A stretch of 36,846 nt of DNA. Origin: Flavobacteriales bacterium. GTDB taxonomy: Bacteria; Bacteroidota; Bacteroidia; Flavobacteriales_D; Crocinitomicaceae. Both the position numbers and the translations under genes were made by a program. The notes beneath the pieces are model-generated. The model saw nothing but the letters and a program-made list of their open reading frames with translations, had not been told where the DNA came from and did no database searches. Positions 6,957 through 15,442 of this stretch are shown in pieces (the first letter of the stretch is position 1; every line of letters begins with the position of its first letter). The stretch is taken from contig VEQH01000044.1 of the NCBI GenBank assembly GCA_018883325.1, forward strand, positions 1 to 36,846, in the 5' to 3' direction.

Positions 6957-8120
6957 TTACCACAGAAAATCTTCCATGAAATCATCAATAACGATTTCAT
7001 AAATTTCAGAAACGTATTCCTTTGCTTGTTTTTTAGTAGATAATGTATCTATTTTTTTCGATTCCTTTTCATAGTATTTAACTTCATTTTTCATTTCCAA
7101 ACGCTCATTATTGATTCTATTCATTGCAACAGACTTAGAATAAGTTATATAGTTGGAAATATTGAAATATCGCGGATCGCGCAGAATCATTTGTCGCTCC
7201 ATTTCTAATTCTGAAACACGCTCTTTCAAAACGGAGGTATAAATCTTTAATTTATCCGCCGCAAGCTGTTCCAAATGTTCACTGGTTTTGTAAACCCACT
7301 CCATTTCGAGACGCAACAGCGTTTTCAAATCCTTTTGTTCGTAAGCAATCGTAACAGACTTCATTAATTCCATTTTCTGACTTTTAAGCTCTTCATCTGT
7401 TTCAGTATCAGGATGTAGAACTTTAGAAAGAGAAATATAAATGGAACGCAAACTCTTGTTCTTAATTAATTCAGCTGCTTTTTCTTGCTCTTCAAGTTGC
7501 TGTTCTCTTTTGGATTTTTTACGTGTATTTTTCTTCGATTCATATTGATTTTCCGCTTCAAAAACACTTTTCATTTTAGCTTGAAATCGCGCCACACTTT
7601 CAGGATCATCCATGTCAACACCATCAAGATCTACTTTCTTACCAAACATGTCTTTGAACAAATGCTCAAACATATCTTTTACTTCTTCTTTTTGGGACTG
7701 AAGAATATCTTGATAGGGCGTTTCAGACCAATCGTCGTATAAATCTTCTATTTCTTGCGTTGGTGTTATTACTTCAAATGCTTCATCGAGAGAATAAACA
7801 ATTAAATCTGAAATTTGGTCGAGCACTTTATTTGAAAGCTGTATCCGATTAGTTAATTCGTTTAAAGCAACGGCAAATTGAACTTTTTTCTCAGCTAACA
7901 AAACAATTTGTGGTCTTACCTCTTTTTCAAAATAATTGAACAACAAATCTGCATTTTCTTTGTCTGACTCAATGCTTTTCTCTAAATTTTGAATTCTTGT
8001 GATTAAGCGATTGAAAGCTTGTTGATCTTTGGTGAGTTTCGTTTTTTCTTTCGCTGTAATTTTCAATTCAACTTTTTTTTGTGGTTGAAAATCGCCCAAT
8101 TCGTCAAACAGAGTATTCAT
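6957..8120 (-). CDS. J-domain-containing protein with long helical arms
   Basis: 387 residues, highly charged and predicted mostly helical. Around residues 225-275 the segment IYISLSKVLHPDTETDEELK contains the HPD tripeptide that defines DnaJ J-domains, with the surrounding pattern (Leu before, basic helix after, then an aromatic and acidic helix) compatible with a degenerate J-domain. J-domains stimulate DnaK ATPase activity. Coiled-coil stretches flank it (about 25-115 and 290-375). There is no glycine-rich or zinc-finger region, so it is not DnaJ itself, and the client is unknown. A TAGTTTTG element lies 14 nt before the start. Confidence 0.7.
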   Translation of the reverse strand: MNTLFDELGDFQPQKKVELKITAKEKTKLTKDQQAFNRLITRIQNLEKSIESDKENADLLFNYFEKEVRPQIVLLAEKKVQFAVALNELTNRIQLSNKVLDQISDLIVYSLDEAFEVITPTQEIEDLYDDWSETPYQDILQSQKEEVKDMFEHLFKDMFGKKVDLDGVDMDDPESVARFQAKMKSVFEAENQYESKKNTRKKSKREQQLEEQEKAAELIKNKSLRSIYISLSKVLHPDTETDEELKSQKMELMKSVTIAYEQKDLKTLLRLEMEWVYKTSEHLEQLAADKLKIYTSVLKERVSELEMERQMILRDPRYFNISNYITYSKSVAMNRINNERLEMKNEVKYYEKESKKIDTLSTKKQAKEYVSEIYEIVIDDFMEDFLW

Positions 8121-8134
8121 ATTTGGTTTTTTTT

Positions 8135-8142
8135 CAAAACTA
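8135..8142 (-). promoter_or_regulatory. -7 promoter element of the J-domain gene
   Basis: TAGTTTTG on the minus strand matches TAnnTTTG, 14 nt before the ATG. No -33 element was recognised. Confidence 0.4.
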
Positions 8143-8236
8143 GAAATTTAAGTTTAATTAAGCTCTCTTGACATTTATCAACTTTTCAATATTAGTTAAT
8201 AGTTCACGACTCAATGAAACAAATTAAATCAATTCA

Positions 8237-8244
8237 TAAATTTG
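8237..8244 (+). promoter_or_regulatory. -7 promoter element that fixes the GH3 gene start
   Basis: TAAATTTG lies downstream of an in-frame ATG at 8214 and 17 nt upstream of the ATG at 8262. If used, the message starts near 8250 and translation must begin at 8262, which is exactly where a lipoprotein signal peptide begins. Confidence 0.45.
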
Positions 8245-8261
8245 AACAAACTAAAAAATCA

Positions 8262-9407
8262 ATGACAAAATTATTTACAGCCTTCGCCTTAAGTTCATTA
8301 TTATTTCAAAGTTGCGCTCAAAGTCCTACTAAAGAAATCAAAAAAGAGATAAAGCAACCTGTCACAAAAATAAGTTTCCAATTAACTGATTATTTGACAG
8401 ATAATAAAGATTTAGACAAAGAAGTTGAACGCATTTTCAAAGAAATGGACGATACCGCGCGTGTTGCACAATTGATTATGCCTGCCGTTGGTCGTTTAGG
8501 AAAAACAAAAGAACAAATTGATCAATACATTAAAGAAAGAATAATCGGAGGGGTTTTAATGTTAAATGGAACAAAAGAAGAATTTACTTCTTGGATTAAA
8601 GATTTTGAAGCTAACAACAAAAAACTTGGAAATTTACCCTTTTTGTATAGTGCAGATGCAGAGCCAAGTTTGGTAAATCGTAAAATAACAGGTTCAACAC
8701 AAGTGAAAAAAGCAAATGAGGTTACTTCATTAGAGGAAGTAAGTGCTGTTGCTCAATCAATTTCAAGTGATTTAAAAGCAATTGGAATCAATTACAATTT
8801 TGCACCAGTTGTAGATATGTCAGCGAATAAGACTGTTGGATACAGAGGTTTTGGTGCAATTGCAGCAAATTTAATTCCTTGGTCGGATGAATTTATTCAA
8901 GTCACTCAAAAAAATAATATCATCGCAACAGCCAAACATTTTCCAGGTCACGGCCTAGTTTCAGGAGACACACATCATTCGCTTCAATCCATCGACGGTG
9001 AAATGAAAGAAGTTAAAAACTACCCTGAATTAATTAAAAATGGTGTGCTTTCAATTATGGTCGCGCATATTGCAGTTGTTAATAATCCAAAATTCAATAC
9101 GGATGGCTTACCATCAACATGCTCGGAAAAAATCGTTACCAATCTTTTACGCGATAGCTTGAATTTCAAAGGCTTAATCGTTACAGATGCAATGAATATG
9201 GGTGGAGTTGCAAGTGTACCACAAGCTTCATTTAAAGCAATCAATGCAGGATGTGATATTTTATTAATGCCTTTAGATGTTAAGAAATCGCACGAAGAAC
9301 TTTTAACTGCTTACAAAAAGGATAAAAATTTCAAAATGAAGGCAGATGCTTCAGTTAAAAGAATAATAAGAATGAAAATTGCAATGGGCTTGATTGAATC
9401 GAAGTAA
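8262..9407 (+). CDS. GH3-family beta-N-acetylhexosaminidase-like lipoprotein
   Basis: 381 residues from the ATG at 8262. A longer start at 8214 would add 16 hydrophilic residues in front of the signal peptide MTKLFTAFALSSLLFQSC, and I reject it. Cys18 is a plausible lipidation site. The glycoside hydrolase family 3 domain is clear: KHFPGHG at 225-231 followed by GDTHHSL (the His/Asp acid-base loop of NagZ-type enzymes), and the nucleophile Asp309 in VTDAMNMGG. NagZ-type enzymes remove N-acetylglucosamine from muropeptides. The lipid anchor puts this copy in the periplasm or on the outer membrane, so peptidoglycan turnover or scavenging is the inferred role. Only the core GH3 domain is present, with no C-terminal second domain or fused beta-lactamase domain. 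Confidence 0.88.
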   Translation: MTKLFTAFALSSLLFQSCAQSPTKEIKKEIKQPVTKISFQLTDYLTDNKDLDKEVERIFKEMDDTARVAQLIMPAVGRLGKTKEQIDQYIKERIIGGVLMLNGTKEEFTSWIKDFEANNKKLGNLPFLYSADAEPSLVNRKITGSTQVKKANEVTSLEEVSAVAQSISSDLKAIGINYNFAPVVDMSANKTVGYRGFGAIAANLIPWSDEFIQVTQKNNIIATAKHFPGHGLVSGDTHHSLQSIDGEMKEVKNYPELIKNGVLSIMVAHIAVVNNPKFNTDGLPSTCSEKIVTNLLRDSLNFKGLIVTDAMNMGGVASVPQASFKAINAGCDILLMPLDVKKSHEELLTAYKKDKNFKMKADASVKRIIRMKIAMGLIESK

Positions 9408-9552
9408 GAGAATTATTTTTTTTGAGTAAACGCTTTTGTACCAGTACTATGAATTCATCAGCTTTTAATAATGGTTTGAGCTAATATGTTTTTTTGCCTT
9501 TCTTTTTCCATGATAAAAAAGAAACAAAAAATCTAGGCTCTGAATTTCTATT

Positions 9553-9601
9553 TTGTTCGCAAATTATTATTTTACAATAATTTACAACTCGTTGCGAACA
9601 A
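9553..9601. repeat. nested inverted repeat
   Basis: TTGTTCGCAA (9553-9562) and TTGCGAACAA (9592-9601) are perfect reverse complements. Inside them AAATTATT (9561-9568) pairs with AATAATTT (9576-9583). There is no T-tract tail, so it does not look like an intrinsic terminator. Confidence 0.6.
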
Positions 9602-9614
9602 TTTTAACTCCTTT

Positions 9615-9680
9615 CTGAAACTGAAATTTTTGAAGTCCGTCAGCTGACGGAACAGAAATTCTAAAAATTAACAGTTTCAG
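9615..9680. repeat. REP-like palindrome with flanking imperfect arms
   Basis: The core TCCGTCAGCTGACGGA (9636-9651) is a perfect 16-bp palindrome and is GC-rich against an AT-rich background. Outer arms CTGAAACTGAAATTTTT (9615-9631) and AAAAATTAACAGTTTCAG (9663-9680) are imperfect reverse complements. This architecture suits a repetitive extragenic palindrome or a small non-autonomous element, which cannot be confirmed without other genomic copies. Confidence 0.55.
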
Positions 9681-9915
9681 TTCAGTAGCTAAAACCATGA
9701 AATTCAAGGCCGAAATAGTTCGCTGATATTTACAAAATAGTTCACTCTTCGATTAAATTCTTGATTTTCAGAATAAAATATTTTTACTGGTACAATTGCG
9801 AAAACTCAATTTAATTCTATCCCAAAGTCACAAATATTTAATTCAATCTTTACTTAATCTTTCATTTTCAAGAATTTTATTATATTTATTTTGTCTAAAA
9901 TTCTAAAACTTGATT

Positions 9916-11757
9916 ATGAAAAAAAATCTACTACTTGCATTCCTTTCTATTATTGGTTTTCAATCCTTTTTTAGTCAAAACAATTACAATGTCAGAAGCG
10001 GTTTAATCCCACAGTTAGCACCTTTCTACCATGGAGTTGCTTCAGGAGATCCACTTTCAGATAGAGTAATAATTTGGACAAGGGTAACACCTAATTCACC
10101 AACGCTTCCGGGAGAAATTTTAACTGTAAATTGGCGCGTTGCTAGTGATGTTGACATGAATAATATTGTTGCAAGTGGTTCAACGACAACATCTTCATTA
10201 AGAGATTACACAGTAAAAGTTGATGTCACAGGATTAAGTTCAAAAACTTGTTATTACTACGATTTTAGCTACGATGGTATAAATTCTATAATTGGAAGAA
10301 TGAAAACTGCACCTGCTTCGACTGCCGATAGTGTTCGTTTTGCAGTTGTTTCTTGTTCTGATTATCAAGATGGTTATTTCAATGCGTATGCGTCAATTGT
10401 TGAACGAAATGACATCGATGCAGTGATTCATCTTGGCGATTATATCTACGAATATGAAGCAACTCCTGGTCCTGATGGAAGAGCTTCTGAACCAGCAAAT
10501 GAAATAATAAGTCTTTCAGATTACAGAACGCGCTATTCACATTATCGTTTAGATGCTGATTTAAGAAACGTACACCAACAATATGCCTTTATTTCGGTTT
10601 GGGACGATCATGAAACTGCCAATAATTCATGGAAAGATGGCGCTGGGAATCATACACCTGGAACAGAAGGAGATTGGTCAATTCGAAAATCAAGTGGTAA
10701 ACAAGCCTATCTCGAATGGATGCCAGTACGTGAGCAAAGTGCCGATACAACTAGAATTTACAGAAAAATCTCCTACGGAAACCTTTTGAATTTATATATG
10801 CTTGACACACGTTTAGAAGGACGTGAAGAACAAGTTGGTGCAACGAGTGCCGAAACAAATAATCCTGACAGAACGATTTTAGGTTTAGATCAATACAATT
10901 GGTTGGCTTCAGAACTTCAAGCTAGTACAGCACAATGGAATATTTTAGGTCAACAAGTTATGATGGCACCATTGAAAGCGCTGGGGTTAATTTTAAACAC
11001 AGACCAGTGGGATGGATATCCAGCTGAAAGAACAAAACTTTACAATCACATATTAGATAATAACATTCAAAATATAGTCGTTCTTACAGGAGATATTCAT
11101 ACTTCTTGGGCAAATGATTTACCTCACACTGGATACAATTCATCAACTGGTGCTGGAAGTGTAGGTGTTGAATATGTTATTACAAGTGTCACAAGTCCAA
11201 GTTCTCCTCTCGGCGTTTCATCTGCAATAATTTCTGCAGCGAATCCACACATAAAATGGTCTGAATTGACAAAAAAAGGCTATTTAGTTTTGGATATCAA
11301 TCAAGAGCGTGTGCAAGGTGATTACTGGTTTTGCAACAACATTACAAGTGCATCAACCGCAGTTTCTTTAGGGAATAAATTTTATGTAAATTCAGGTGAA
11401 CGTTTTTTAAGAAATTCCAGCGCTGAATCAGCTAGAAACCATTCAAACTGTACACAAGCACCGATGGTTGACCCTACCATTAATGTAAACAACCTAAATA
11501 ATTCGTTGGTTTGGATTGGTGCTTATCCAAATCCATTTGAAAAAGAAATTACAGTTCAATACAATGCAGCAAAACAAGGGAAAATAACTGTTAAAGTGCT
11601 TTCGCAAGATGGAAAACTACTTCAAACTAAAGAGTATCAAACTTTAAATGGGTTAAACTATTTGAAGATAGATGGAGAAAATCTAAATTCTGGGATTTAT
11701 CAAATTCAAATCACTGATAATAAGAGTAATAAATTAGTAAGAATGGTTAAATTGTAA
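9916..11757 (+). CDS. PhoD-like alkaline phosphatase with T9SS sorting domain
   Basis: 613 residues from the ATG at 9916 (a TTG two codons earlier is unlikely). Signal peptide MKKNLLLAFLSIIGFQSFFS. An N-terminal PhoD domain begins with YHGVASGDPLSDRVIIWTRV. The metallophosphatase core shows SCSDYQDGYFNAY, HLGDYIYEYE, WDDHETANN and GDIHTSW, the metal-binding motifs of PhoD phosphodiesterase/phosphatases. The last 75 residues, starting YPNPFEKEITVQY and ending with GIYQIQITD and KLVRMVKL, are a type-A T9SS C-terminal sorting domain, so the enzyme is expected to cross the outer membrane and be released or attached to the surface. Likely role: phosphate scavenging from organic phosphate. A weak AT-rich promoter (TTATTTTG ending near 9894) lies upstream. 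An SRPBCC gene follows after 42 bp. Confidence 0.93.
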   Translation: MKKNLLLAFLSIIGFQSFFSQNNYNVRSGLIPQLAPFYHGVASGDPLSDRVIIWTRVTPNSPTLPGEILTVNWRVASDVDMNNIVASGSTTTSSLRDYTVKVDVTGLSSKTCYYYDFSYDGINSIIGRMKTAPASTADSVRFAVVSCSDYQDGYFNAYASIVERNDIDAVIHLGDYIYEYEATPGPDGRASEPANEIISLSDYRTRYSHYRLDADLRNVHQQYAFISVWDDHETANNSWKDGAGNHTPGTEGDWSIRKSSGKQAYLEWMPVREQSADTTRIYRKISYGNLLNLYMLDTRLEGREEQVGATSAETNNPDRTILGLDQYNWLASELQASTAQWNILGQQVMMAPLKALGLILNTDQWDGYPAERTKLYNHILDNNIQNIVVLTGDIHTSWANDLPHTGYNSSTGAGSVGVEYVITSVTSPSSPLGVSSAIISAANPHIKWSELTKKGYLVLDINQERVQGDYWFCNNITSASTAVSLGNKFYVNSGERFLRNSSAESARNHSNCTQAPMVDPTINVNNLNNSLVWIGAYPNPFEKEITVQYNAAKQGKITVKVLSQDGKLLQTKEYQTLNGLNYLKIDGENLNSGIYQIQITDNKSNKLVRMVKL

Positions 11758-11799
11758 GAAATCTAGACAATTAAAGTAAAAATAAAGAAAAACTCAAAA

Positions 11800-12207
11800 A
11801 TGAAAGAAATAACTATTGACACCATTGTAAACTCATCCATTTCAAAAACTTGGAATTTCTACACAGAGCCGCAACACATTACCCAATGGAATTTTGCAGA
11901 TCCGAGTTGGCATTGTCCTTCTGCTTCTAACGATATGAAAATCGGCGGAAAATACCTTGCTCGAATGGAGGCAAAAGATGCTAGTTTTGGATTTGACTTT
12001 GAAGCGTATTATACCGAAATAAACGAAGGCAAAAACTTCACCTACGAATTTGGAGGTAGAAAATGTACAGTTCAATTTGAGGAAATTGGTGATGCAACAA
12101 AAGTGACTATTTCATTCGATCCAGAAACAGAAAACCCTATCGAAATGCAACGCACTGGTTGGCAGCTCATTCTGAATAATTTTAAAAACTACACCGAATC
12201 AAACTAG
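11800..12207 (+). CDS. SRPBCC (AHSA1-like) domain protein
   Basis: 135 residues forming a single START/Bet v1-type hydrophobic-pocket domain. Seen in sequence: the opening ITIDTIVNSSISKTWNFYTE, then WNFADPSWHCPSA, GGKYLARMEAKD, and a C-terminal long helix GWQLILNNFKNY. Proteins of this group are often annotated as activator of Hsp90 ATPase homologues or polyketide-cyclase-like, but binding partners are mostly unknown. It follows the secreted phosphatase on the same strand. No signal peptide, so cytoplasmic. Confidence 0.85.
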   Translation: MKEITIDTIVNSSISKTWNFYTEPQHITQWNFADPSWHCPSASNDMKIGGKYLARMEAKDASFGFDFEAYYTEINEGKNFTYEFGGRKCTVQFEEIGDATKVTISFDPETENPIEMQRTGWQLILNNFKNYTESN

Positions 12208-12284
12208 TTTCATTTTCTTGTTTACGAAGTATTCTGGTAATAATAACTTCTTGCAATTGAACCTTTCAAACCCTTAAATGTTCT

Positions 12285-12292
12285 TAGTTTTG
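12285..12292 (+). promoter_or_regulatory. -7 promoter element of mutS2
   Basis: TAGTTTTG matches TAnnTTTG and is followed by CAAAG and the ATG, only 5 nt away, which would give a leaderless or near-leaderless mRNA. The nearest upstream TTG is 25 nt away, longer than usual. Confidence 0.5.
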
Positions 12293-12297
12293 CAAAG

Positions 12298-14433
12298 ATG
12301 TTAGCAACAGACTCACAAACCTTACAGGATTTAGAATTCAATGTCATTACAGAATGGTTGGAAAACTTCTGTATTGGTAAAACCGCACAAGCAAAAATCA
12401 GAAAGCTCGCTCCGACAAGTAATTTTAGTAAACTTGAATTTGAGCTTAAACAATTAGATGAACTTCGGCAAATTCGTGTTGTCAACGACACCTTACCTGC
12501 GATTGATTTTGAGGAATTAGAAAGTGAAATTAAACTTCTATCCATTGAGGATGCAGTAATTTCAATTGAAGGATTTAGACGTATTTATCAAGCATCTGAC
12601 TTAGTAAATCGTTTATTGAAGTTTTTTGAAACGCGCTCAAACCGTTATCCTTTATTGACAAAAATCCTTCAAGATTGTGAATATAACGATGAAATCAATA
12701 AACGAATTGATGAAATATTTGACCGAGCAGGAAATGTAAAAGACGACGCCTCACCACAATTAGCAGAAATTCGTCAGCGTATCAAAGCGCTTCGCAATCA
12801 AATCAATAGAAATTTTGAACGCGAAATGCGCAAACTTCTGAAAGATAAAATATTAGGTGATGTAACAGAAGGTTTTATCAGTGAACGTCGCGTATTGACC
12901 GTATTGTCCTCCTTCAAGCGAAAAGTACCTGGAAACGTTCACGGTTCAAGTAAAACGGGGAGTTTAACCTATGTTGAACCAATGATAAATGTTCCATTAA
13001 ATAATGAAATGGAATTTTTATTAGATGACGAGCGCAAAGAAATTCATCGAATTTTAAAACAATTGACCCGTTTAATTTCTGTGCACGCACCTTTGATTAC
13101 AGCTTACCAAAAATCGCTTGTAATTTTTGATTTTGTAAATGCGAAATGTAAGTTGGCTTTGGAAATGAAGGCTGTTTTACCAGGGATAAACCGTAAAGTA
13201 GATTTTGAATTGGTAGAAGCTTATCATCCGATCTTAAGACGAAATAATAGTTTACACGGTAAAACAACAAAACCCCAACGCATTGTAATGAATGGAAAAA
13301 ACCGAATGTTGGTGATTTCTGGACCAAATGCTGGAGGAAAAAGTATAACCTTAAAAACAATTGGTTTATTGCAAATAATGTTACAATCAGGACTTTTAAT
13401 TCCTGTTAATGAGAACAGTAAAGTTTGTTTTTTTCAACAAATCATTTCAGACATTGGAGACAATCAATCAATTGAAAATGAATTAAGTACCTACTCCTAT
13501 CGCCTACAGCGAATGCATCATTTTTTGCAAGTTGCAAACTCCAGGACCTTGCTTTTATTGGATGAATTTGGAACTGGTTCTGATCCTGAATTAGGTGGAG
13601 CATTAGCAGAAGTTTTCTTTGAAGAAATATACAATAAGTCGGCTTTTGGGGTTATTACAACCCACTATGGGAATATAAAACTAAAAGCAAATGTGCTACA
13701 AAATGCCGTCAATGGCTGTATGTTGTTTGATTCAGACACCTTAAAACCCAAGTATGAATTTGCAATTGGTCAGCCAGGAAGTTCTTTCACTTTTGAAGTA
13801 GCAAAAATGAACGGCATTCCAAATGAAATGATTGAAAAAGCAAAAGGATTATTAGATGACAAAAAAGTAAAACTCGATCGTTTACTGAATGACTTACAGA
13901 AAGAAAAAAATTACCTCGAACGATTAAATAAAGAACATCAAGAAGCACAAAGAACTGCTGAAGAAGCTCGTATATTTTTTACGGAACGTAAAGAAAAACT
14001 AGACGAACGCTTAAAATCACAGCAACAAATAAGTGAAAACAATAACAAGCAACTCATTGCTGGGAAAAAAATGCTTTCTTTCATCGAAAAATTCAACGTT
14101 AAATCAAGAAAGAAAGATGCAAATAATACATTAATTGAAGAAATAAGAACTTTTCTACGTCTTGAAAAATCAAAAACTGAACTTAAAATTCAACAAGAAA
14201 AACAAAAAGAACTTGAACTGAAACAGTCAAAAGCTCCGAAAAAAATTAAAAAACCGATTGTAGAAGAAGACATTTACAAGCAATCGAAAATCAAAATTGG
14301 CTCAACTGTACAACTAATTGCGACCAAACAAAAAGGAACTGTTGAATCGATGACAAGCCGCAATATTTCAGTTATTTTTGGCAATGCACGTCTCAAAGTT
14401 GAATTAGAAAAACTACAATTGATTAAAGAATAA
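12298..14433 (+). CDS. mutS2: MutS2-type ATPase lacking the Smr nuclease domain
   Basis: 711 residues. The N-terminal part (about 1-300) is the MutS core and clamp without the mismatch-recognition domain of MutS1. The ATPase has Walker A GPNAGGKS beginning at residue 342, Walker B LLLLDEFGTGSDPE, and the following TTHYGNIK. A long charged coiled coil occupies about 525-650, and a small beta domain ends the protein (GSTVQLIATKQKGTVES to KLQLIKE). Classical MutS2 continues into a C-terminal Smr endonuclease domain, for which there is no sequence before the stop. Known roles of the family are suppression of homologous recombination and rescue of collided ribosomes; which applies here is unknown. 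Confidence 0.93.
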   Translation: MLATDSQTLQDLEFNVITEWLENFCIGKTAQAKIRKLAPTSNFSKLEFELKQLDELRQIRVVNDTLPAIDFEELESEIKLLSIEDAVISIEGFRRIYQASDLVNRLLKFFETRSNRYPLLTKILQDCEYNDEINKRIDEIFDRAGNVKDDASPQLAEIRQRIKALRNQINRNFEREMRKLLKDKILGDVTEGFISERRVLTVLSSFKRKVPGNVHGSSKTGSLTYVEPMINVPLNNEMEFLLDDERKEIHRILKQLTRLISVHAPLITAYQKSLVIFDFVNAKCKLALEMKAVLPGINRKVDFELVEAYHPILRRNNSLHGKTTKPQRIVMNGKNRMLVISGPNAGGKSITLKTIGLLQIMLQSGLLIPVNENSKVCFFQQIISDIGDNQSIENELSTYSYRLQRMHHFLQVANSRTLLLLDEFGTGSDPELGGALAEVFFEEIYNKSAFGVITTHYGNIKLKANVLQNAVNGCMLFDSDTLKPKYEFAIGQPGSSFTFEVAKMNGIPNEMIEKAKGLLDDKKVKLDRLLNDLQKEKNYLERLNKEHQEAQRTAEEARIFFTERKEKLDERLKSQQQISENNNKQLIAGKKMLSFIEKFNVKSRKKDANNTLIEEIRTFLRLEKSKTELKIQQEKQKELELKQSKAPKKIKKPIVEEDIYKQSKIKIGSTVQLIATKQKGTVESMTSRNISVIFGNARLKVELEKLQLIKE

Positions 14434-14476
14434 ATTATCTGAATTGATTTCTTGGGATTTGTTATTTTTAATTCTT

Positions 14477-14484
14477 TAAATTCG
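14477..14484 (+). promoter_or_regulatory. degenerate -7 element of the DUF2200 gene
   Basis: TAAATTCG is one base off TAnnTTTG and sits 5 nt before the ATG, the same layout as in front of mutS2. Confidence 0.3.
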
Positions 14485-14489
14485 CAACG

Positions 14490-14852
14490 ATGTCAACCAC
14501 AAAAGAACACGACGAGCGTATAGCAAAATTAAAATTTGCTTCCATTTACCCTTTATACCTCGCAAAAATTCAGAAAAAAGAAAGAACAGAAGCTGAACTC
14601 ATTGAAGTGATTCAATGGTTGACAAATTTTGATAAAAACGAAATTTTAGCGCAAATTGAAGCTCAAAACACCTTTGAAGTTTTCTTTGAAACAGCTAAAT
14701 TAAATCCGAATGCTACATTAATCAAAGGACTAATTTGTGGATATCGAATAGAGGAAATAGAAAATCCTTTAACGCAAAAAATTCGTTACCTCGATAAATT
14801 AGTCGATGAATTAGCGAAAGGGAAGAAAATAGAAAAAATTCTTAGAAGCTAG
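14490..14852 (+). CDS. DUF2200 family protein
   Basis: 120 residues. The opening STTKEHDERIAKLKFASIYP followed by YLAKIQKKERTEAELIEVIQ and IQWLTNFD is characteristic of DUF2200, a small soluble helical family with no established function, widespread in bacteria. The protein has neither a signal peptide nor a transmembrane segment. The stop is 3 bp from the convergent stop of the FMN reductase gene. The ATG is close to a degenerate -7 element, suggesting its own promoter rather than dependence on mutS2. Confidence 0.85.
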   Translation: MSTTKEHDERIAKLKFASIYPLYLAKIQKKERTEAELIEVIQWLTNFDKNEILAQIEAQNTFEVFFETAKLNPNATLIKGLICGYRIEEIENPLTQKIRYLDKLVDELAKGKKIEKILRS

Positions 14853-14855
14853 ATT

Positions 14856-15398
14856 TCAATTAAATCGCTTCGCAAACCCAAGAAAAGAATCTACGAAACT
14901 ATCTATTTTTTTCTCGAAACTTGGATTTATAATTTCTCCTTCGCTATTCAATTGCTCTTCAACATCTCCAACTGTCAACATTTGAGGTTGCGAATATGCT
15001 TGAATGGCAAGAATTAATTGTTGCAAACTCATTGCGGCTCTGATTCCACCTAATGCACCTGTTGAAACGGACGCAACGGCAATTGGTTTTCCTGCAAATT
15101 CAAGTCGACCAAAAGTATCAATGAAATTTTTTAACGAAGCTGAAATTCCACCATTATATTCTGGAGTAACAAAAATGTAAGCAGTTGAACTTAATAACTC
15201 ACTTGAAATTTCAACTAATCTTTCAGGTTTTTCAGTTAAAAAACTCAAGCGTTCCTCAAATGCAGGAAGTTCAATTTCACTCAAATCAACAATTGTGCTT
15301 TTAAAACCCAAATCATTGATTTTTCTATTCAATGCCAAAGCAACACGATGACTATTTCTTCCAATTCGAGTACTTCCAGAAACAATTTTTATATTCAT
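14856..15398 (-). CDS. NADPH-dependent FMN reductase family protein
   Basis: 180 residues with a flavodoxin-like fold. GSTRIGRNSHRVALAL near the N-terminus is the FMN phosphate-binding loop, and FVTPEYNGGISASLKNFID is the family signature around the isoalloxazine site. Members reduce FMN, azo compounds, quinones or chromate using NAD(P)H. The physiological substrate cannot be inferred. It is the last gene of a minus-strand run starting at pyrD, 44 bp after a small lipoprotein gene. Confidence 0.9.
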   Translation of the reverse strand: MNIKIVSGSTRIGRNSHRVALALNRKINDLGFKSTIVDLSEIELPAFEERLSFLTEKPERLVEISSELLSSTAYIFVTPEYNGGISASLKNFIDTFGRLEFAGKPIAVASVSTGALGGIRAAMSLQQLILAIQAYSQPQMLTVGDVEEQLNSEGEIINPSFEKKIDSFVDSFLGFAKRFN

Positions 15399-15442
15399 TC
15401 TTTTTTTATTAATCTATGTATCTTAAAATCAATTATATAAAA

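Larger units (their letters stand above)
9408..9915. other. 508-bp intergenic region rich in inverted repeats
   Basis: No credible gene. It holds an imperfect hairpin bounded by GCCT (9496) and AGGC (9538) around a pyrimidine tract and a purine tract, a nested inverted repeat with perfect 10-bp ends at 9553-9562 and 9592-9601, and a perfect 16-bp palindrome at 9636-9651 with outer arms at 9615-9631 and 9663-9680. Two related 10-mers, ATAGTTCGCT and ATAGTTCACT, lie around 9716 and 9746. It may contain the promoter of the phosphatase gene near its right end. Confidence 0.6.

Noticed and set aside
9553..9601. Intrinsic terminator for the GH3 gene
   Set aside because: The inverted repeat lacks a following T run, has a 29-nt loop and begins about 145 bp after the stop.
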